From: Nannochloris sp. 'desiccata'
Lineage: Eukaryota > Chlorophyta > Trebouxiophyceae > Chlorellales > Chlorellaceae
DNA length: 64,000 nt
Direction: 5' to 3'
Assembly (NCBI GenBank): GCA_019044685.2
Contig: JAGTXX020000009.1
Coordinates: 310,001 to 374,000, forward strand
A program made the translations under genes and the position numbers. Positions 1 to 11,200 of this stretch are shown in pieces. Below the pieces are notes generated by a model. The model worked only from the letters and a program-made list of their open reading frames with translations, did no database searches and was not told where the DNA came from. Positions within the stretch are counted from its first letter, which is position 1. Each line of letters opens with the position of its first letter.

Positions 1-1767
1 ATTTTGCATTTTTAATGAAATTAATGTCGATGAACACCTTCTTAGAGGCAAAAGAGCTTCCCCATTAAGCTCTCGGCAGCCGGAAAGGTCGAGATGGGAC
101 AAACAAGAGCCAGCTACAAAGCCGAGAGCGCCACAACTAATCCGATCACACCCTTTCAACGTTAGACTCCACATAGCATGCATAGCATGAAGCCCAGATA
201 GAGGTAACCCAGCTCCGTTGACTAAATTTCGACAACCAGCAACATCGAGTTCTTGTAATGCGGTCAACCGAGTTAAGGAAGAAAGCCCAGTATTAGTAAT
301 CTGCCAACATTCATTCAAACGGAGTATTTTTAGGGTAGACACTGCTCCTACAGCACGTAGTCCAATATCAGAAAGCGCATAACAGCCCCACAGATTCAGT
401 TCTGATAATAGATGAAGAGAAGACAATCGATGCATTTCTTCTCCTCTCAAGTGTTCACAAGCTCTCAAATCGAGCTTACAGAGCCCCTTTAATTTTGCAA
501 TGTGTGGTAATACATCATCATCCATAGGTTGACACCCACGCAAACTCAACTCTGTTAGTGCAGTGCATGGTGCTAGTGATGTCAAAGAGTCCGGGGTCAA
601 TCGAAGACAGTTCCATAAGTTTAAATATTTAAGGTTTTGCAAGGAAGATAGATTTGACAATCCCATAGAGGTAATATTACAACATCCAGATAAATTGAGG
701 GATCGTAAACGGGTACATTTTCCAATGCCAATTAATGCAGCGTCGGTCACTGTAGCGACTCGGCTGCAGCCACCGAGACGGAGTTCAGAGAGATTTGGAA
801 AGGCGCGAGGTAAGCAGTCAAAGCCTTGTTCGGTGAGTAATACACAGCCGGATAAATCGAGTATTTCTAATGGTGGCAGTTGAGAAATAGTATGTGCACT
901 GGCAGCCTCGCCAAGGGAGGAGCCAGGAGTGCGTGGAGTAACTAGCATTGACGATGAAGAAGAGGTGGCAGTGGCCGCCGCCGCAGCCGTAGCAGCAGCA
1001 GCAGAAAATCGAGGGCTTAAAGGTATGCTACTAGTGCTACCACCACGAGGAGATTTCATCCGTACCATTCTATCTGTAGATCCAGATAACGTCCAAAGCG
1101 TTGCATCAGTTACTTTGACACAGTGCTTTAAACTAAGAAATCGCAATCGAGGCAAAGCGGCGATTTCAAATGCCACAGCATCTGTCACGCCATCGCACCC
1201 TTCCAAGCTCAATACACGCAAGGTACTCACTCGATGTAATCCTACAAAATCCTCATCGAGGACCTTACGACATCTTTTTAATTCAAGGTGTTGGAGTGCT
1301 GAAAAGGTCGCTGCCAGGGCGGTGGTGTTTACGCTACGGGGCCGCAAGTGCAACACAGAGGCTGAGACAACTTCTTTCCAGTCTAAGCATACTAAACGAG
1401 CGTTCCGCACGTCTGTAAGGTCTAAATAAATCACTATTTGGGTCATCACACCAGCAGGAAGTCGTTTCCAATCACGAGGACAGAGCAATTGGTGTTGATG
1501 TTGGTGTTCAAGGGGAGACGGGGGGGAACGTGGGGGCCAAGTGGTCTTGGTGGCAGGGCTGCCCCAAAGCCGACGTCTAGGCAAAGTAGCTTGAGAGTAA
1601 TTTCTATGTTTATCATCGTCACAGTTACTAGTATTTGAAGGTATTTTTATTGATGAACTCACTCGTGGAGTGATGGGGCTGGTGCTGGGAGGGGGGAAGA
1701 GCTTTGCTCGACCTAGAGCTGCGGAGATGGCGTCAATGCTAGAAGAAGTGCCTGGATCTTGAGACAT
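1..1767 (-). CDS. F-box / leucine-rich-repeat protein, 3' end cut by the window
   Basis: An open frame runs from an ATG at 1765-1767 to base 1 on the minus strand without a stop (589 codons), so the C-terminus lies outside the window. Residues 1-94 are Ser/Pro/His-rich and probably disordered. Residues about 95-138 form an F-box (PRDWKRLPAGVMTQIVIYLD followed by LTDVRNARLVCLDWKEVVSA), the SKP1-binding module of SCF ubiquitin ligases. From about residue 150 onward there are many Cys-containing leucine-rich repeats of the L..L.L.GC..+TD..L type, typical of FBXL2/FBXL20/AMN1-like substrate receptors. A low-complexity Ala/Ser insert interrupts the repeats around residues 245-285. Role inferred: substrate recruitment for ubiquitination; the substrate cannot be guessed. 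It is transcribed divergently from the FKBP gene. No intron is seen in this part. Confidence 0.85.
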   Translation of the reverse strand, partial: MSQDPGTSSSIDAISAALGRAKLFPPPSTSPITPRVSSSIKIPSNTSNCDDDKHRNYSQATLPRRRLWGSPATKTTWPPRSPPSPLEHQHQHQLLCPRDWKRLPAGVMTQIVIYLDLTDVRNARLVCLDWKEVVSASVLHLRPRSVNTTALAATFSALQHLELKRCRKVLDEDFVGLHRVSTLRVLSLEGCDGVTDAVAFEIAALPRLRFLSLKHCVKVTDATLWTLSGSTDRMVRMKSPRGGSTSSIPLSPRFSAAAATAAAAATATSSSSSMLVTPRTPGSSLGEAASAHTISQLPPLEILDLSGCVLLTEQGFDCLPRAFPNLSELRLGGCSRVATVTDAALIGIGKCTRLRSLNLSGCCNITSMGLSNLSSLQNLKYLNLWNCLRLTPDSLTSLAPCTALTELSLRGCQPMDDDVLPHIAKLKGLCKLDLRACEHLRGEEMHRLSSLHLLSELNLWGCYALSDIGLRAVGAVSTLKILRLNECWQITNTGLSSLTRLTALQELDVAGCRNLVNGAGLPLSGLHAMHAMWSLTLKGCDRISCGALGFVAGSCLSHLDLSGCRELNGEALLPLRRCSSTLISLKMQN

Positions 1768-2285
1768 GGCTGCAGATTGATAATTTGATAGATTGTTAGA
1801 TAGTGCATGGTTTATAGTTGGCTTGAGGTAGGGTGGTTAGCAATAAAGATTGGCACAGGAAGGTGAAGAGCCCTGGCGAACAGCACATTGACATTGGACA
1901 ACCCTGAGGGGAACGAACGATAATAACCAACTTCAGATGTAAAATGCATACCTTTCTGCTGCTCGACACTTCTATAGATTTATTAGATTTTTTGAAAGTG
2001 CTTCCAGGCAATGCACTGTCGGTTATTTCTCACAAAGAGTGTAAATCGAAATGCACATGGAGAATTTCAATGTATGCGCATTGCCCTAAATGCCGCGTTT
2101 TAGACAACCCACTATCTTTCTTAGTGGAAAAATAGAATTTGTTTCTGCTACGGGATTGAAAAGCCAGAGTTATTTATCCGATTCCGGGAAACTTTAAAAA
2201 ACTGCGCTCGAATTTGAGAGCTGGACCGGTTTAAGTAAAGCAACAGGCAATCGTGCACATTAATTGAAATCAGCTAAAAAGCAAT
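1768..2285. other. Divergent intergenic region
   Basis: This 518-bp gap separates the divergent F-box and FKBP genes and presumably holds both promoters and 5' UTRs. Short open frames here have no recognisable domain. I see no clear TATA or known box that I would defend. Confidence 0.5.
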
Positions 2286-2865
2286 ATGAAGACTGTGTTT
2301 TTCCTGGCGCTGTTGGCTACAGCCCTGGTGGCTGCTGATGCCACCGGTTTGGTAAAAGAGACGATGAAGAAGGGCGACTGTTCTACCGTTGCCAAGTCTG
2401 GAGACTCTGTTAAGGTTAGTGCATTGCATCATTAATTATCTGAAATCCAAAGAAACATCGATCTAGTGCGATCACTGCCAATTTCTTTTAATCTTCTACA
2501 AAATCTTCTGGTGATCGTCTGCAAAAACGTGTACAAGGAGGTTTAAAAACCTCCCCAATAAGCATCTATGGGGCCTTATACATAATTCTTTTGAACCATG
2601 GATTCTGCAGGTCCACTATTTGGGAACTCTTCTTGATGGCAAGAAATTTGACGCTTCTTACGACAGGAATCAACCCTTTCCCTTCACCTTGGGAGCAGGC
2701 CAGGTCATCAAAGGATGGGATGAAGGTGTTGCCGGTATGTGCATTGGTGAGAAGAGGAAGCTTACTATCCCTCCAGAGTTGGCTTATGGTGAGCGGGGAG
2801 CCGGCGGCGTCATCCCTGGCGGGGCGACTTTAATTTTTGAGGTAGAGCTGCTGGAAGTCAATTAA
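2286..2865 (+). CDS. FKBP2: Secretory-pathway FKBP-type peptidyl-prolyl isomerase
   Basis: Two exons, 2286-2414 and 2611-2865, joined in phase 0, give 127 residues. The donor is AAG|GTTAGT and the acceptor is TTCTGCAG|GTC. The N-terminus is a short signal peptide ([18 protein letters not shown]). The rest is one FKBP domain that retains the family core: [16 protein letters not shown], then [28 protein letters not shown] and [13 protein letters not shown]. The family catalyses cis-trans isomerisation of prolyl bonds, and this class (FKBP2/FKBP13, plant FKBP15) works in the ER lumen. Unlike animal FKBP2, the C-terminus (LLEVN) has no ER-retrieval tetrapeptide, so retention or secretion is undecided. 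The exon-1 start is chosen because it supplies the signal peptide and the first domain strand; the intron carries in-frame stops. Confidence 0.93.
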
Positions 2866-2986
2866 GAGTTATGCCGGCGACTTTTCTACTCTGAATCGAA
2901 TCAATGAAAACACTACTACCTTTTACCACATGTAAACTACATACAATCAATGAGATATTAAGTAAGTATATAACCCAAATTTGACA

Positions 2987-5808
2987 TCAGCACCACCGGC
3001 CTTTATTCGTCGGCACCGCTGCCATCGACACTGACAGTCCTCTAGCCAGTGCCCTTCTCGGGGTAGAAGACACTTCATTATCAACACCACCAGTATTATT
3101 ACTACTATGTGTAGCAGTTAATCCGAAGCTATTGCTACGTCTAAATCCACTACTGTTATTACTCAGCCTGGTACTCTGATGACTCAGCCCCGAAGATTTT
3201 GATCGAGGCAGCATCATACTTTGAGCTGCAGCAGCTGCAAGAGAAACCTTGGCCTCAACAGGAGACCGTCCTAGATGAGCTCTGGCAGTCAGAGACTCCC
3301 TTACCATAGGAGACCGTGTGGTTGCAAAACTGCCATTACGAGATATAGCAGGGGTTGGTATCTTACTAGAGGCCAGTCTGCTACTAATAGCATTTCGAGC
3401 AGAACCAAGGAGAAGATTGTCGTTCGCGCTGCCAGCGCGTTCGGGGGTAGCTGAACCTGAAGACAGCTTGCTTAAATTCAAACGGCCTACTTGAGGAGGA
3501 CGGCGTGTCGTATTAATGTCAGAAGGTCTGTGTGCAGGGATCGTCAACAGGGTGCTATCATCATCATTGCCTTCTTCATCCTTTACTCCTTCTTCTTCCT
3601 TTTGATGCGTTGCTCTTGTTACTAGTTGCGCCTTCAGCATGGCCACTTCCTCCTCTAGCTTTCTTCTTGCCTCTCTTTCCGTCTCAACCTCCCGTTTTGC
3701 TTCACTCAATTTTTCTTTAATGTGCCGAGCTTCCCAAATCGAACCAGACTCAACTACGTTTTGCTTTGCAGCACCAAGGGTGATCTTCGTAACAGCACTG
3801 CCAAAATTCAGAGTGGATAAAGTTTCACCTACTGAGCTTTCTTCTGGAGCCACGTGCATAAACATCATTGACTTGGCTTGACCAGCAAGAGAATCTGCTA
3901 GTAAGAAAGTCAATTTAGAGTCTCTAAAGGGAATGTGGTCGCGTTTTTGAGCTAGCGCTTGCATCACGCAACCGAGGGCCGTTAAGCTTTTGTTGATATG
4001 CTGGGCTTCGATAAGCTGCTGGCCTGCTGCACCGCTTCGAGAAACGCGTTCAGAACCTGCTAAATCGATTAAATGCAAGCAACCACGGGTTTTAGCATGG
4101 GCAATACTGTTGGTGCCTTCTACAATAACAGTGAGCACTTGGTGAGAGCGAGAAGAGCGCTCGTTCATTTTTGTTTCGGCCGTCGCGCGATTCTTACTAC
4201 CATGAATCATGACTTCTGCCACTTCTTCAGCGGAATAGACTTGCAGCTGAGTTGCATCAGGAAGATTGTTTCCACTGCCACGAGTGGCTACTAAACCCAA
4301 CCTGCTAGAGCTACCAGTACCACGGTACTGCGTCTCATCGGCCCCAGTGTTGTCTCTTTCAAAAGGAGATGGAGATCTGCTCCCATAGTTACCATTACCA
4401 CTTGCTCTTTCAACAAGCAAATCGCGGATAACTTCATTATAAATCTCTACCAGCTGCACACGAATTGTATATTCAACTTCACCAGCGCGCTCTTCTCTCT
4501 GTTGGAACAAATCCTCCAAAGCTCTAAAATTAATACCATCATTGCCAGTACCAGACATTGTATGCGTTTTTCCACTACCTGTCTGGCCATACGCAAAGAT
4601 GCACACGTTGTATCCTTCAAGCACTGAACGACAGAGCGGCTTTGTTTCTTGAAATATTTCTGCTTGACGCGAGTCTTCTCCAAATATTTTATCAAATTTA
4701 AATTCGTGCCATTTATTGTGTTTCGCAGAAAAGGCAGCTAAAGCACCATCTTCCCCAACCTCAATAACACTTTCAGAGAAATCTCCAGTGGCTCCTTGAG
4801 GACGAACACGACAAAAGACTCGAATACTTCCTCTCAAATCTTGAACCGTATTATAAAGCTCCCTATTTTCTTCTTTGAGCGACTTGTACCGCTCATCCAT
4901 ACCTCTGTACCGCTCTAAAGAGGCACGTAATTCACCCAATTCTTTGTTTGCAGAAGATTGCAGAGCAGATGCTTGCGCTTGAGCCATTTCCAGCTCGCGT
5001 CTTTTCGCAGCCAGTTGGCACAACAATTCACCTTCAGCAGCACAAAGTCGAGCGTATTCTTCCTTTTCCTGCGCTTTTAACGCTTTGTTTTCAGCTGAAG
5101 CAATTGCAGCCGCCTGCAGTGCACCACTATCAGCTGCATCCTTCCATTTTGCGGCTTCCTTTTCTAAAATAGCGACTTGCCTTTTCAAGTAGGTGACTTC
5201 GTCGGCTTGGTGCTTGTGTTCTTGATCTTTCGCAAGTAGTCTACGTTCATATTCTCCTGTTAAACTAGCTAATACAGTCTCTAAAACAGGACCTACAGCA
5301 TCCATTGCCATTTCAGAAGTTGTAGTAGAGTTTGCTGCTGCCCCATGGACAGTAGCTTCAGGAGGAGGAGCAAGTAATGGCGTCGCAGGCATACCCATTC
5401 TAACTTTCAGCATGTGAGTACAGCTCTGCATCAAGAAATCGAGTCCGTCAGCATGATTATTATTCAAACCAACGCTATTACCAGCGTGTCGAGCGACAAG
5501 AGCAGCAGCTTCAGGAGTAAAGGTGAACGTTTGAGCAGCAGCGGCAGCGGCCATTGGAGCGGCAAGAGGGGTAGGTGCTGAGGGTGATAAAGGTGTTGCT
5601 ATGGGAGTAGGCATCGCATGCATATCTGGTGATGCAAAGAAGTCTTCAGTAGGCGCGGAACCGTCTTGAAAAGAGAAGGCTCTACCCTGTGGGGTCTGAA
5701 CAGTTGCAAACAGAAACATTGCATGTAAGAAAAGGGCATGGGAGCATAAAAATAAGTTGAGCAGCCACGTCCACTGCGCTATCAATATCTAAATATATTT
5801 ACCTCCAT
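2987..5808 (-). CDS. Kinesin-14 (minus-end-directed, KIFC/KATA-like) motor
   Basis: The preferred model has two exons. Exon 1 is 5803-5808, only ATG GAG. After a GTAAAT...TTCAG intron, exon 2 is 5695-2987, giving 904 residues. Residues about 150-285 are heptad-rich coiled coil. The neck LRGSIRVFCRVRP (about 287-300) directly precedes the motor, the hallmark of Kinesin-14. The motor holds the P-loop GQTGSGKTHTM (about 370), switch I NERSSRSH and switch II LIDLAGSERVSRSG, and ends near residue 642 (LNFGSAV). A Ser/Arg-rich tail of about 260 residues follows. The N-terminal region is Ala/Pro-rich. The role is microtubule sliding or spindle and cargo transport toward minus ends. An unspliced start at 5785 would add a hydrophobic leader of about 28 residues, unlikely for a cytosolic motor. 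The tail is longer than in KIFC1 and could bind cargo or microtubules. Confidence 0.92.
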
Positions 5809-7202
5809 TTTCGACTTTATTATATGTCTTAAAATCGGCTATGATGAAAATTAGTTCTAATTAATTTATAACTGTCAATTTGAAAACAGTGTATCTTGAG
5901 GAGATAGGCTCAACCGGAGCTCTTCTTAGATTAACGTGATGCTGATGTTCTCAAAAATATCTTTTCAAATGCGAGAAGTTACGGCATGACTTCCCATCTG
6001 TCGCTAATTTTTTGAACTTCGGAAGTTGCAGGTTCATCAATATATTTTGCGGGAGTTGAGAAATCAAGGCTGGGAGAAGCCTGGGAGAAAGCTGGGAGAG
6101 AGCTGAAAAATGCCATTTAAACGCCGTTTTGAGCAATTCCTGCAAAGTGGAAATGAACAACACATGCCAGCGAGGGGCTACAGCTACCCGTTTGCAGCCA
6201 GTGCTGCATGGATCACAAATATGTTGGCGATCGCTCATCAGGCGATTCCTGATCCCTTGCTGCGTCTGCACCCCTGATTGGCAGCACCCACAATATGAAA
6301 GTATCGGCATCAGCTCGTTGAGTATCCAGCTGCTCGTTGTCCCTTTGGCTGAGTCGCTGCTGCCTTGAGAAATCCCGCCTGTTTCTCGCCGCCACCGCCG
6401 CCCTTAACGACCAGTGGCTGCCAACCTGTCTAATAGCAACGGCGGATGTAGAAATCTCCGGAAATCAGCGCCACTGTTCCATTTACTACTATGAACCACC
6501 CGTACGTAGCGAATAGCCATGCTATTACGTAGCTACACAGCATTTCTATCCCAGTTTTATGAAATGGACATTTTTCTCCGCCAGCCTCTGCAAGCATAGG
6601 AGCAGCAGCGGCCGGTGCAGAAACTCTATAGAAATCATCCCTTACCCTTCATATGGTATTTAGATTGCATTTATGTAACACCCACCCAATAATATCAGCT
6701 ACGCTGTCTTTCTATCAGTTTCTGCAAGGGCGTTTATCCTTGCACCTTTCTTGGCCGGTACTGCACCAACTTCCAACCTTGAAGGTGCCACGGGCTCCCA
6801 TGCAGAATGCTGTGTATTCTGCAGGCTAGGCTCTGATGAACGAATTTAATTATTTCTATGCAGATTGTAGTGTTTTTCCAGTGTTATTACATTAAAAGAT
6901 TGCTAAAGCTGTCCTTTTAAGTTAAACTATATTTCAAAGCGGTTGGTGCAAAATAAAAGGGACAAGGTAAAAAAACAAGGGACAAAAAGATCAAATCGAC
7001 AGGTAATGAATGCATATATACTTATATATCGTATCAAAGGGTAGGAATCACCTTGTGGATCTAACTGTGGGTATTGTAGCTCAGTAGAAAAATAAAATAA
7101 AATAAAGAGTGACCCCTAGGGTGCAGAGGTCTCATTCCTCTTCCTCTTCTGCCTCATTTATTATACTATTGCCACAGCAGTACAACGCGACAAGCATGTT
7201 TA
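5809..7202. other. Long intergenic stretch, no confident gene
   Basis: About 1.4 kb between the 5' end of the Kinesin-14 gene and the 3' end of a broken minus-strand gene. Open frames of 60-119 codons exist at 5951-6395 on both strands, but they lack domains and overlap each other. An 8-bp perfect hairpin lies at 6801-6823. AT-rich stretches near 6940-7110 look like untranslated or 3' flank sequence. No tRNA or repeat family was recognised. Confidence 0.4.
6801..6823. repeat. Short perfect hairpin
   Basis: TGCAGAAT at 6801-6808 and ATTCTGCA at 6816-6823 are exact inverted copies separated by 7 bases. A TGATGA motif follows at about 6833. It could be part of a small structured RNA or simply chance; nothing else supports an RNA gene. 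Confidence 0.25.
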
Positions 7203-7976
7203 CACGTCCGTACGAACCCCAATTGCCTGCTTAAGGCGTTTGCGCCTAACAGACATAGATCCTTGCGAAGACAGATCATAGAAGGAGAGCAGGACGTTTA
7301 CGTCGGCCGAAAGCATCCCGGCCAACACTTCAAGGCTGCGTGGGAAAAATGTCAGGAGGCATCTCGCCAGTTGTCTCATGGGGCACAGGAGAGAGGATCG
7401 TACTGTGCGTTGCAGCCTGGTTGTTGGCTAATGCGAGCATACGCACTGGAGAAGTGGAATGCCTTAATGCGTGAGGCTGTCGTCCATAGTATCTAGTCTA
7501 TTGTTCAAAGCTGCAATGCTAGTTGCCATTGCCTGCGCCCAGGCTGGGGTACCTCCAGGAATATTGACTGCAAAAAGAGGGAAATAATTTTAATTTTGTT
7601 AGAACTTTGGCACCGTTGATCTGTTGATTTATAATAGCACCAGTCAAAAATAAAATTTCAGCAAACAACGGGTAACCTACTGTCGGGGTGCACTTCACGT
7701 TCTACATCAAGCTTGTATCTATTTGCTTCGGTGGTAGCTGCTCCATAACCTGCGGAAATGACAACAACCGAACTTTTAGGGCGATCGGGTACTAAACTAT
7801 AAATTTCTATTCACAGCGGCTTGCAGACGGCATACCATAGCTTGATAGCACTCTATGATGATACAGTAATGCTTCCGCCACATCTTCAGCGGTGGTCCCA
7901 ACCGCATCAGAAATTTGCGGGGGAATATCGATGGGTGAAGAACAGCCGGTGCTTGCGGCGCCATAATCCTTAATAC
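7203..7976 (-). pseudogene. Frameshifted gene for a coiled-coil protein of unknown function
   Basis: Three spliced blocks read in one frame: 7976-7836 (starts GIKDYGAASTG, ends VLSSYG), 7749-7681 (YGAATTEANRYKLDVEREVH) and 7567 onward (NIPGGTPAWAQAMATSIAAL then NNRLDTMDDSLT). The junctions have proper GT donors and CAG/TAG acceptors. The frame then stops at 7464-7466. Protein-like sequence continues in the other two frames: RIKAFHFSSAYARI and NAQYDPL, then SPVPHETTGEMPPDIFPT, then LEVLAGMLSADVNVLLSFYD and VRRKRLKQAIGV, with a stop near 7203. At least three single-base frame changes would be needed to read it through. The C-terminal pattern (PP.FP......L......LL..YGL....V..+R.RL...IG) resembles coiled-coil proteins I recall from algae and fungi, function unknown. 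The first exon upstream of 7976 was not found. The alternatives are a short intact protein ending at 7464, or sequence errors. Confidence 0.45.
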
Positions 7977-8280
7977 CTATTAAATATCAAACTAAGTATA
8001 ATAATTTAGTATTTTTTTTTGGCATGGGTGATGAGAAAGCAACAAAATATGATTCGCTGACAAATGACGGGGCAAAAATGTGGTTTAGGGTTTTTTTAGG
8101 GTTGCTGGCAAACAAGCGCCTTCGCAAAATTTTGCAACTAAAACAGCTTCTCATGTGCATGAACATATTAAAGAAATCAAAAGTAACAAAACCCGAACCT
8201 TAACTGGTACCTTAATTGAAAGCCAAATCCGAAGGCCGCGAGAAAGATGGCATTCTAATTTGTGATTCCAGGCTTTAAAA
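7977..8280. other. Divergent intergenic region
   Basis: 304 bp between the broken minus-strand gene and UTP14. It should contain the missing first exon of the former, but no start codon followed by a compatible donor is convincing. AT-rich with a T-run near 8013-8020. Confidence 0.4.
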
Positions 8281-11200
8281 ATGGCCAAGCCTCCAGGCCG
8301 AGGACGGGGCAAACGATCCTTCAATAACCGTCCTAGAGCATCTGAAAAACAGAAGTTTAAGAAAGATGATGTTTATGAGGCTGATGACAGCCTTGCAGAG
8401 GAAGACAAAAGCAAAATGCGCTACGATGTGAGTCTTATTGCCACTTTTGCATATTGGAAGTTGTTCTATTGTATATTTAAGAGTTTCCGATAACAGTGTA
8501 GATACCGAGTATTCTTGCATGCATGCATGCATTTCAATCAAGTTGTTTTTAAATACTGGCATGCATGTTGTTCTCACTCTAATTTGAAAATTTCCGCTGT
8601 TGTTCAGAGAGTTGATAACTACGAATATGAACTTCCTTCTGACTTTGAAGATGAGGAAATTGACGATGAACAGGCTTTTAACTCGGAGGATGAACGCATG
8701 TATGGTCATCTCTTCAAAAATAAACAAGGCGGCGACGCATCTGAAGAGGAGGAAGATGAAGATGAAGAGGACGATCTTTTACATAGCGAAGATGACGACG
8801 AACAAGAGAATATTAGTGATAGTGAAGAAGAAAATGATGATGAAGAGGATAGCGAGCTAGAAGACGTGTTTGCCAAAGCCGGCGCTGCTAGTGACGGTGA
8901 CAGTCCTCGCCTTTTTGGCAGCGACGAAGAAGAAGCTGAAGAAGAAGGCGACGATGATGAGGACGAGTATGAAATGAAAGAAGCTAGACGTGAAGCTATG
9001 GTCCGTGCTGTCACTGATGGAGCTGTTTGTGGAGAAGGCAAGAATATTACAGGACGACGTAGAAAGAAGGAAATTGTTGTCACTGAAGTTTATCCAGAAT
9101 CTGAGTTTAATCTCCCAGCAGCAGGTTAGTTTTCTTATTATTCAATTGCCCTAACTATGGGTGCCGTTTACTTTAGAGAGAATATTGAGCCTATCAGATT
9201 ATTATTATAATCGGAGTACTTTTCCCCACCCGACTTGGGCAGTACAATAAAGTGCTGTACCTGTATGTGGTGATGGGGCAGATGACCTCCGAAAAGTGAA
9301 TGACATTAATACAGGCTACCCTTGATGGATTTAATTATTCAGATGCAAGGATGGTTTATATCAGTGCCAACAAAGTATCAACTCTGCAGTTTTTATTGCC
9401 GCTGCTTTTTTGTTTCATTTCTCTACTACAGCATTCAATATTTTTTCGCCCCTTTTTTTCCAATAAGTCAGTTTCTCACTCTCCCATATTCTTTATAATT
9501 GTATCTTTACAGGTGCTGGAGGTGAGCTCACTCTAGCTGACCTTATCGCTGGCCTTGGAGACAACCGAGCAAAACTCGGTTCAGCCAGAAAAACGCTAGA
9601 ACGCTTAGAAAAGAAGACTGCCCCCGTCGCTGCCCCGTTGCCTGGTCCTATCCGTGACAGGCAAGAACGTAAAGCTGGTTACGAAGCAGCGAAAGAGGAC
9701 ATAGCAAAATGGATGCCTGTAGTTAAAGCACATAGAGAAGCGCCGACTCTCCATTTCAAAGCCGACGTGTCAGCAGTTGAACGTACCGTGACAACTGCAT
9801 CGTTGGCTGCAAAGCACGAGCCAGAAACAGCAATGGAAGCTGAGGTCGCTGCGTTGCTGCAAGCTGCCGGGGCGCAGACGGCTGCAGCGGTGGCGGAAGC
9901 CGAGGAGGCGCTCGCTATGAAGGCGTTAACAGTGGGGGAGGCGAAGGAACGTCGGGAAAAGCTAGCTAAAATGAGAGCATTGATGTTTTATCATGAAATG
10001 AAAGCAAAAAGACTGAAGAAAATTAAAAGTAAAGAATACCGTCGCCGCTTGAAAAAGGCAGAAAAAAGAAAAGCAGAAGCTGGTGCTGGTGAAGGTGGCG
10101 CAGACTTACTATTAGATGAAGATGAACTACGACAAGCTCAAGAAGAAGCTGAGTTCAACCGTGCACAGGAACGTTTAACTCTAAAACATAAAAACACATC
10201 TCGTTTTATTAGAAGAGCTTTGAAGCGAGGTGGTGCTGGTCCAATGGATGAAGGCACAAAACAAGCTGTTGCTGAGCAGCTACGTCTTGGTGAGGAGCTG
10301 AGGAAGAAGGTGCATAAGATGAATGCCGGGGGTGACTCTTCTGATACAGATGCTAGTGATGACAATCACACTGATGATACCTCTGCCTCGGCTTCTGAAG
10401 GCGATGAAGAAGACAACAACCGTGGAAGGAATGGCCGTGGTCAGCTCTCTTCCAAGGCTAAAGCTGCTGCCCTAGAAATTTTGAATGGTCGTAGTGGAGA
10501 TGATGGTGGACCTGAGGTGCCTACAGAGGGGTTGTTTGCTTTGCCGTTTATGCAGCGCGCAATGGAGAGGAGAAGAGCACAAGCTGCTGAAGAAGCACGA
10601 GAGCTGCTAGATATGGACAACGATGATCCTGGTGGTATTAATGGTGATGTTAGTGCGCATGATTCTGGTGGTCGTATGGCGTTTAGAGGTACTGGAGAAG
10701 CTGAAAAGCTAGCTCAAAGAGTACGTCAATTAGAAGCAGCAGCGCTTTCTTGTGATTCTGAGGCAGAAGGTGATGAAAGAGAAGATGTTGAAGCTAAAGC
10801 TGAAAGACTTGGCAGAAAGCTATTGGGTGGTGATAGCGGCGAGGCTCATTTAAAAGAAATAGAGGGGGAAGATGATGATGATTTGGGTTCTCTAGGCAAA
10901 TCTGGAGTTTTGAGAAAGGTTTCGAGGCACCAAGGCAAAATTTCTGGGCAGGATCGATTATTTAATTCTGCTGCTATTGGTATAAATGGTGGTGGTGCAG
11001 CTGCAGTTGAAGCAGCTATTGCTTCTGGAACTGGTATTGAAGTCAGCGTAGGGCCTCGATCTTCTTCGAAAAAGAAGAATGCAGCTGAGGAAAACAGCGA
11101 AGGACCGCAACCCGCTGTTTACATCTCTTCTAAGAAATTCCAAGGTGCTAAACCTGGCTATGTCTTCTATAAGGGACCGAAAGGAGTAGGCTACTACATA

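Noticed and set aside
5696..5785. Hydrophobic leader making the kinesin a membrane or secreted protein
   Set aside because: The stretch is bounded by a GTAAAT donor and a TTCAG acceptor and is better read as intron.
5951..6395. Overlapping frames of 60-119 codons on both strands
   Set aside because: No domains, signals or paralogs; mutually overlapping; composition not gene-like.
8706..9083. Minus-strand poly-Ser frame
   Set aside because: Antisense of the Asp/Glu-rich region of UTP14.
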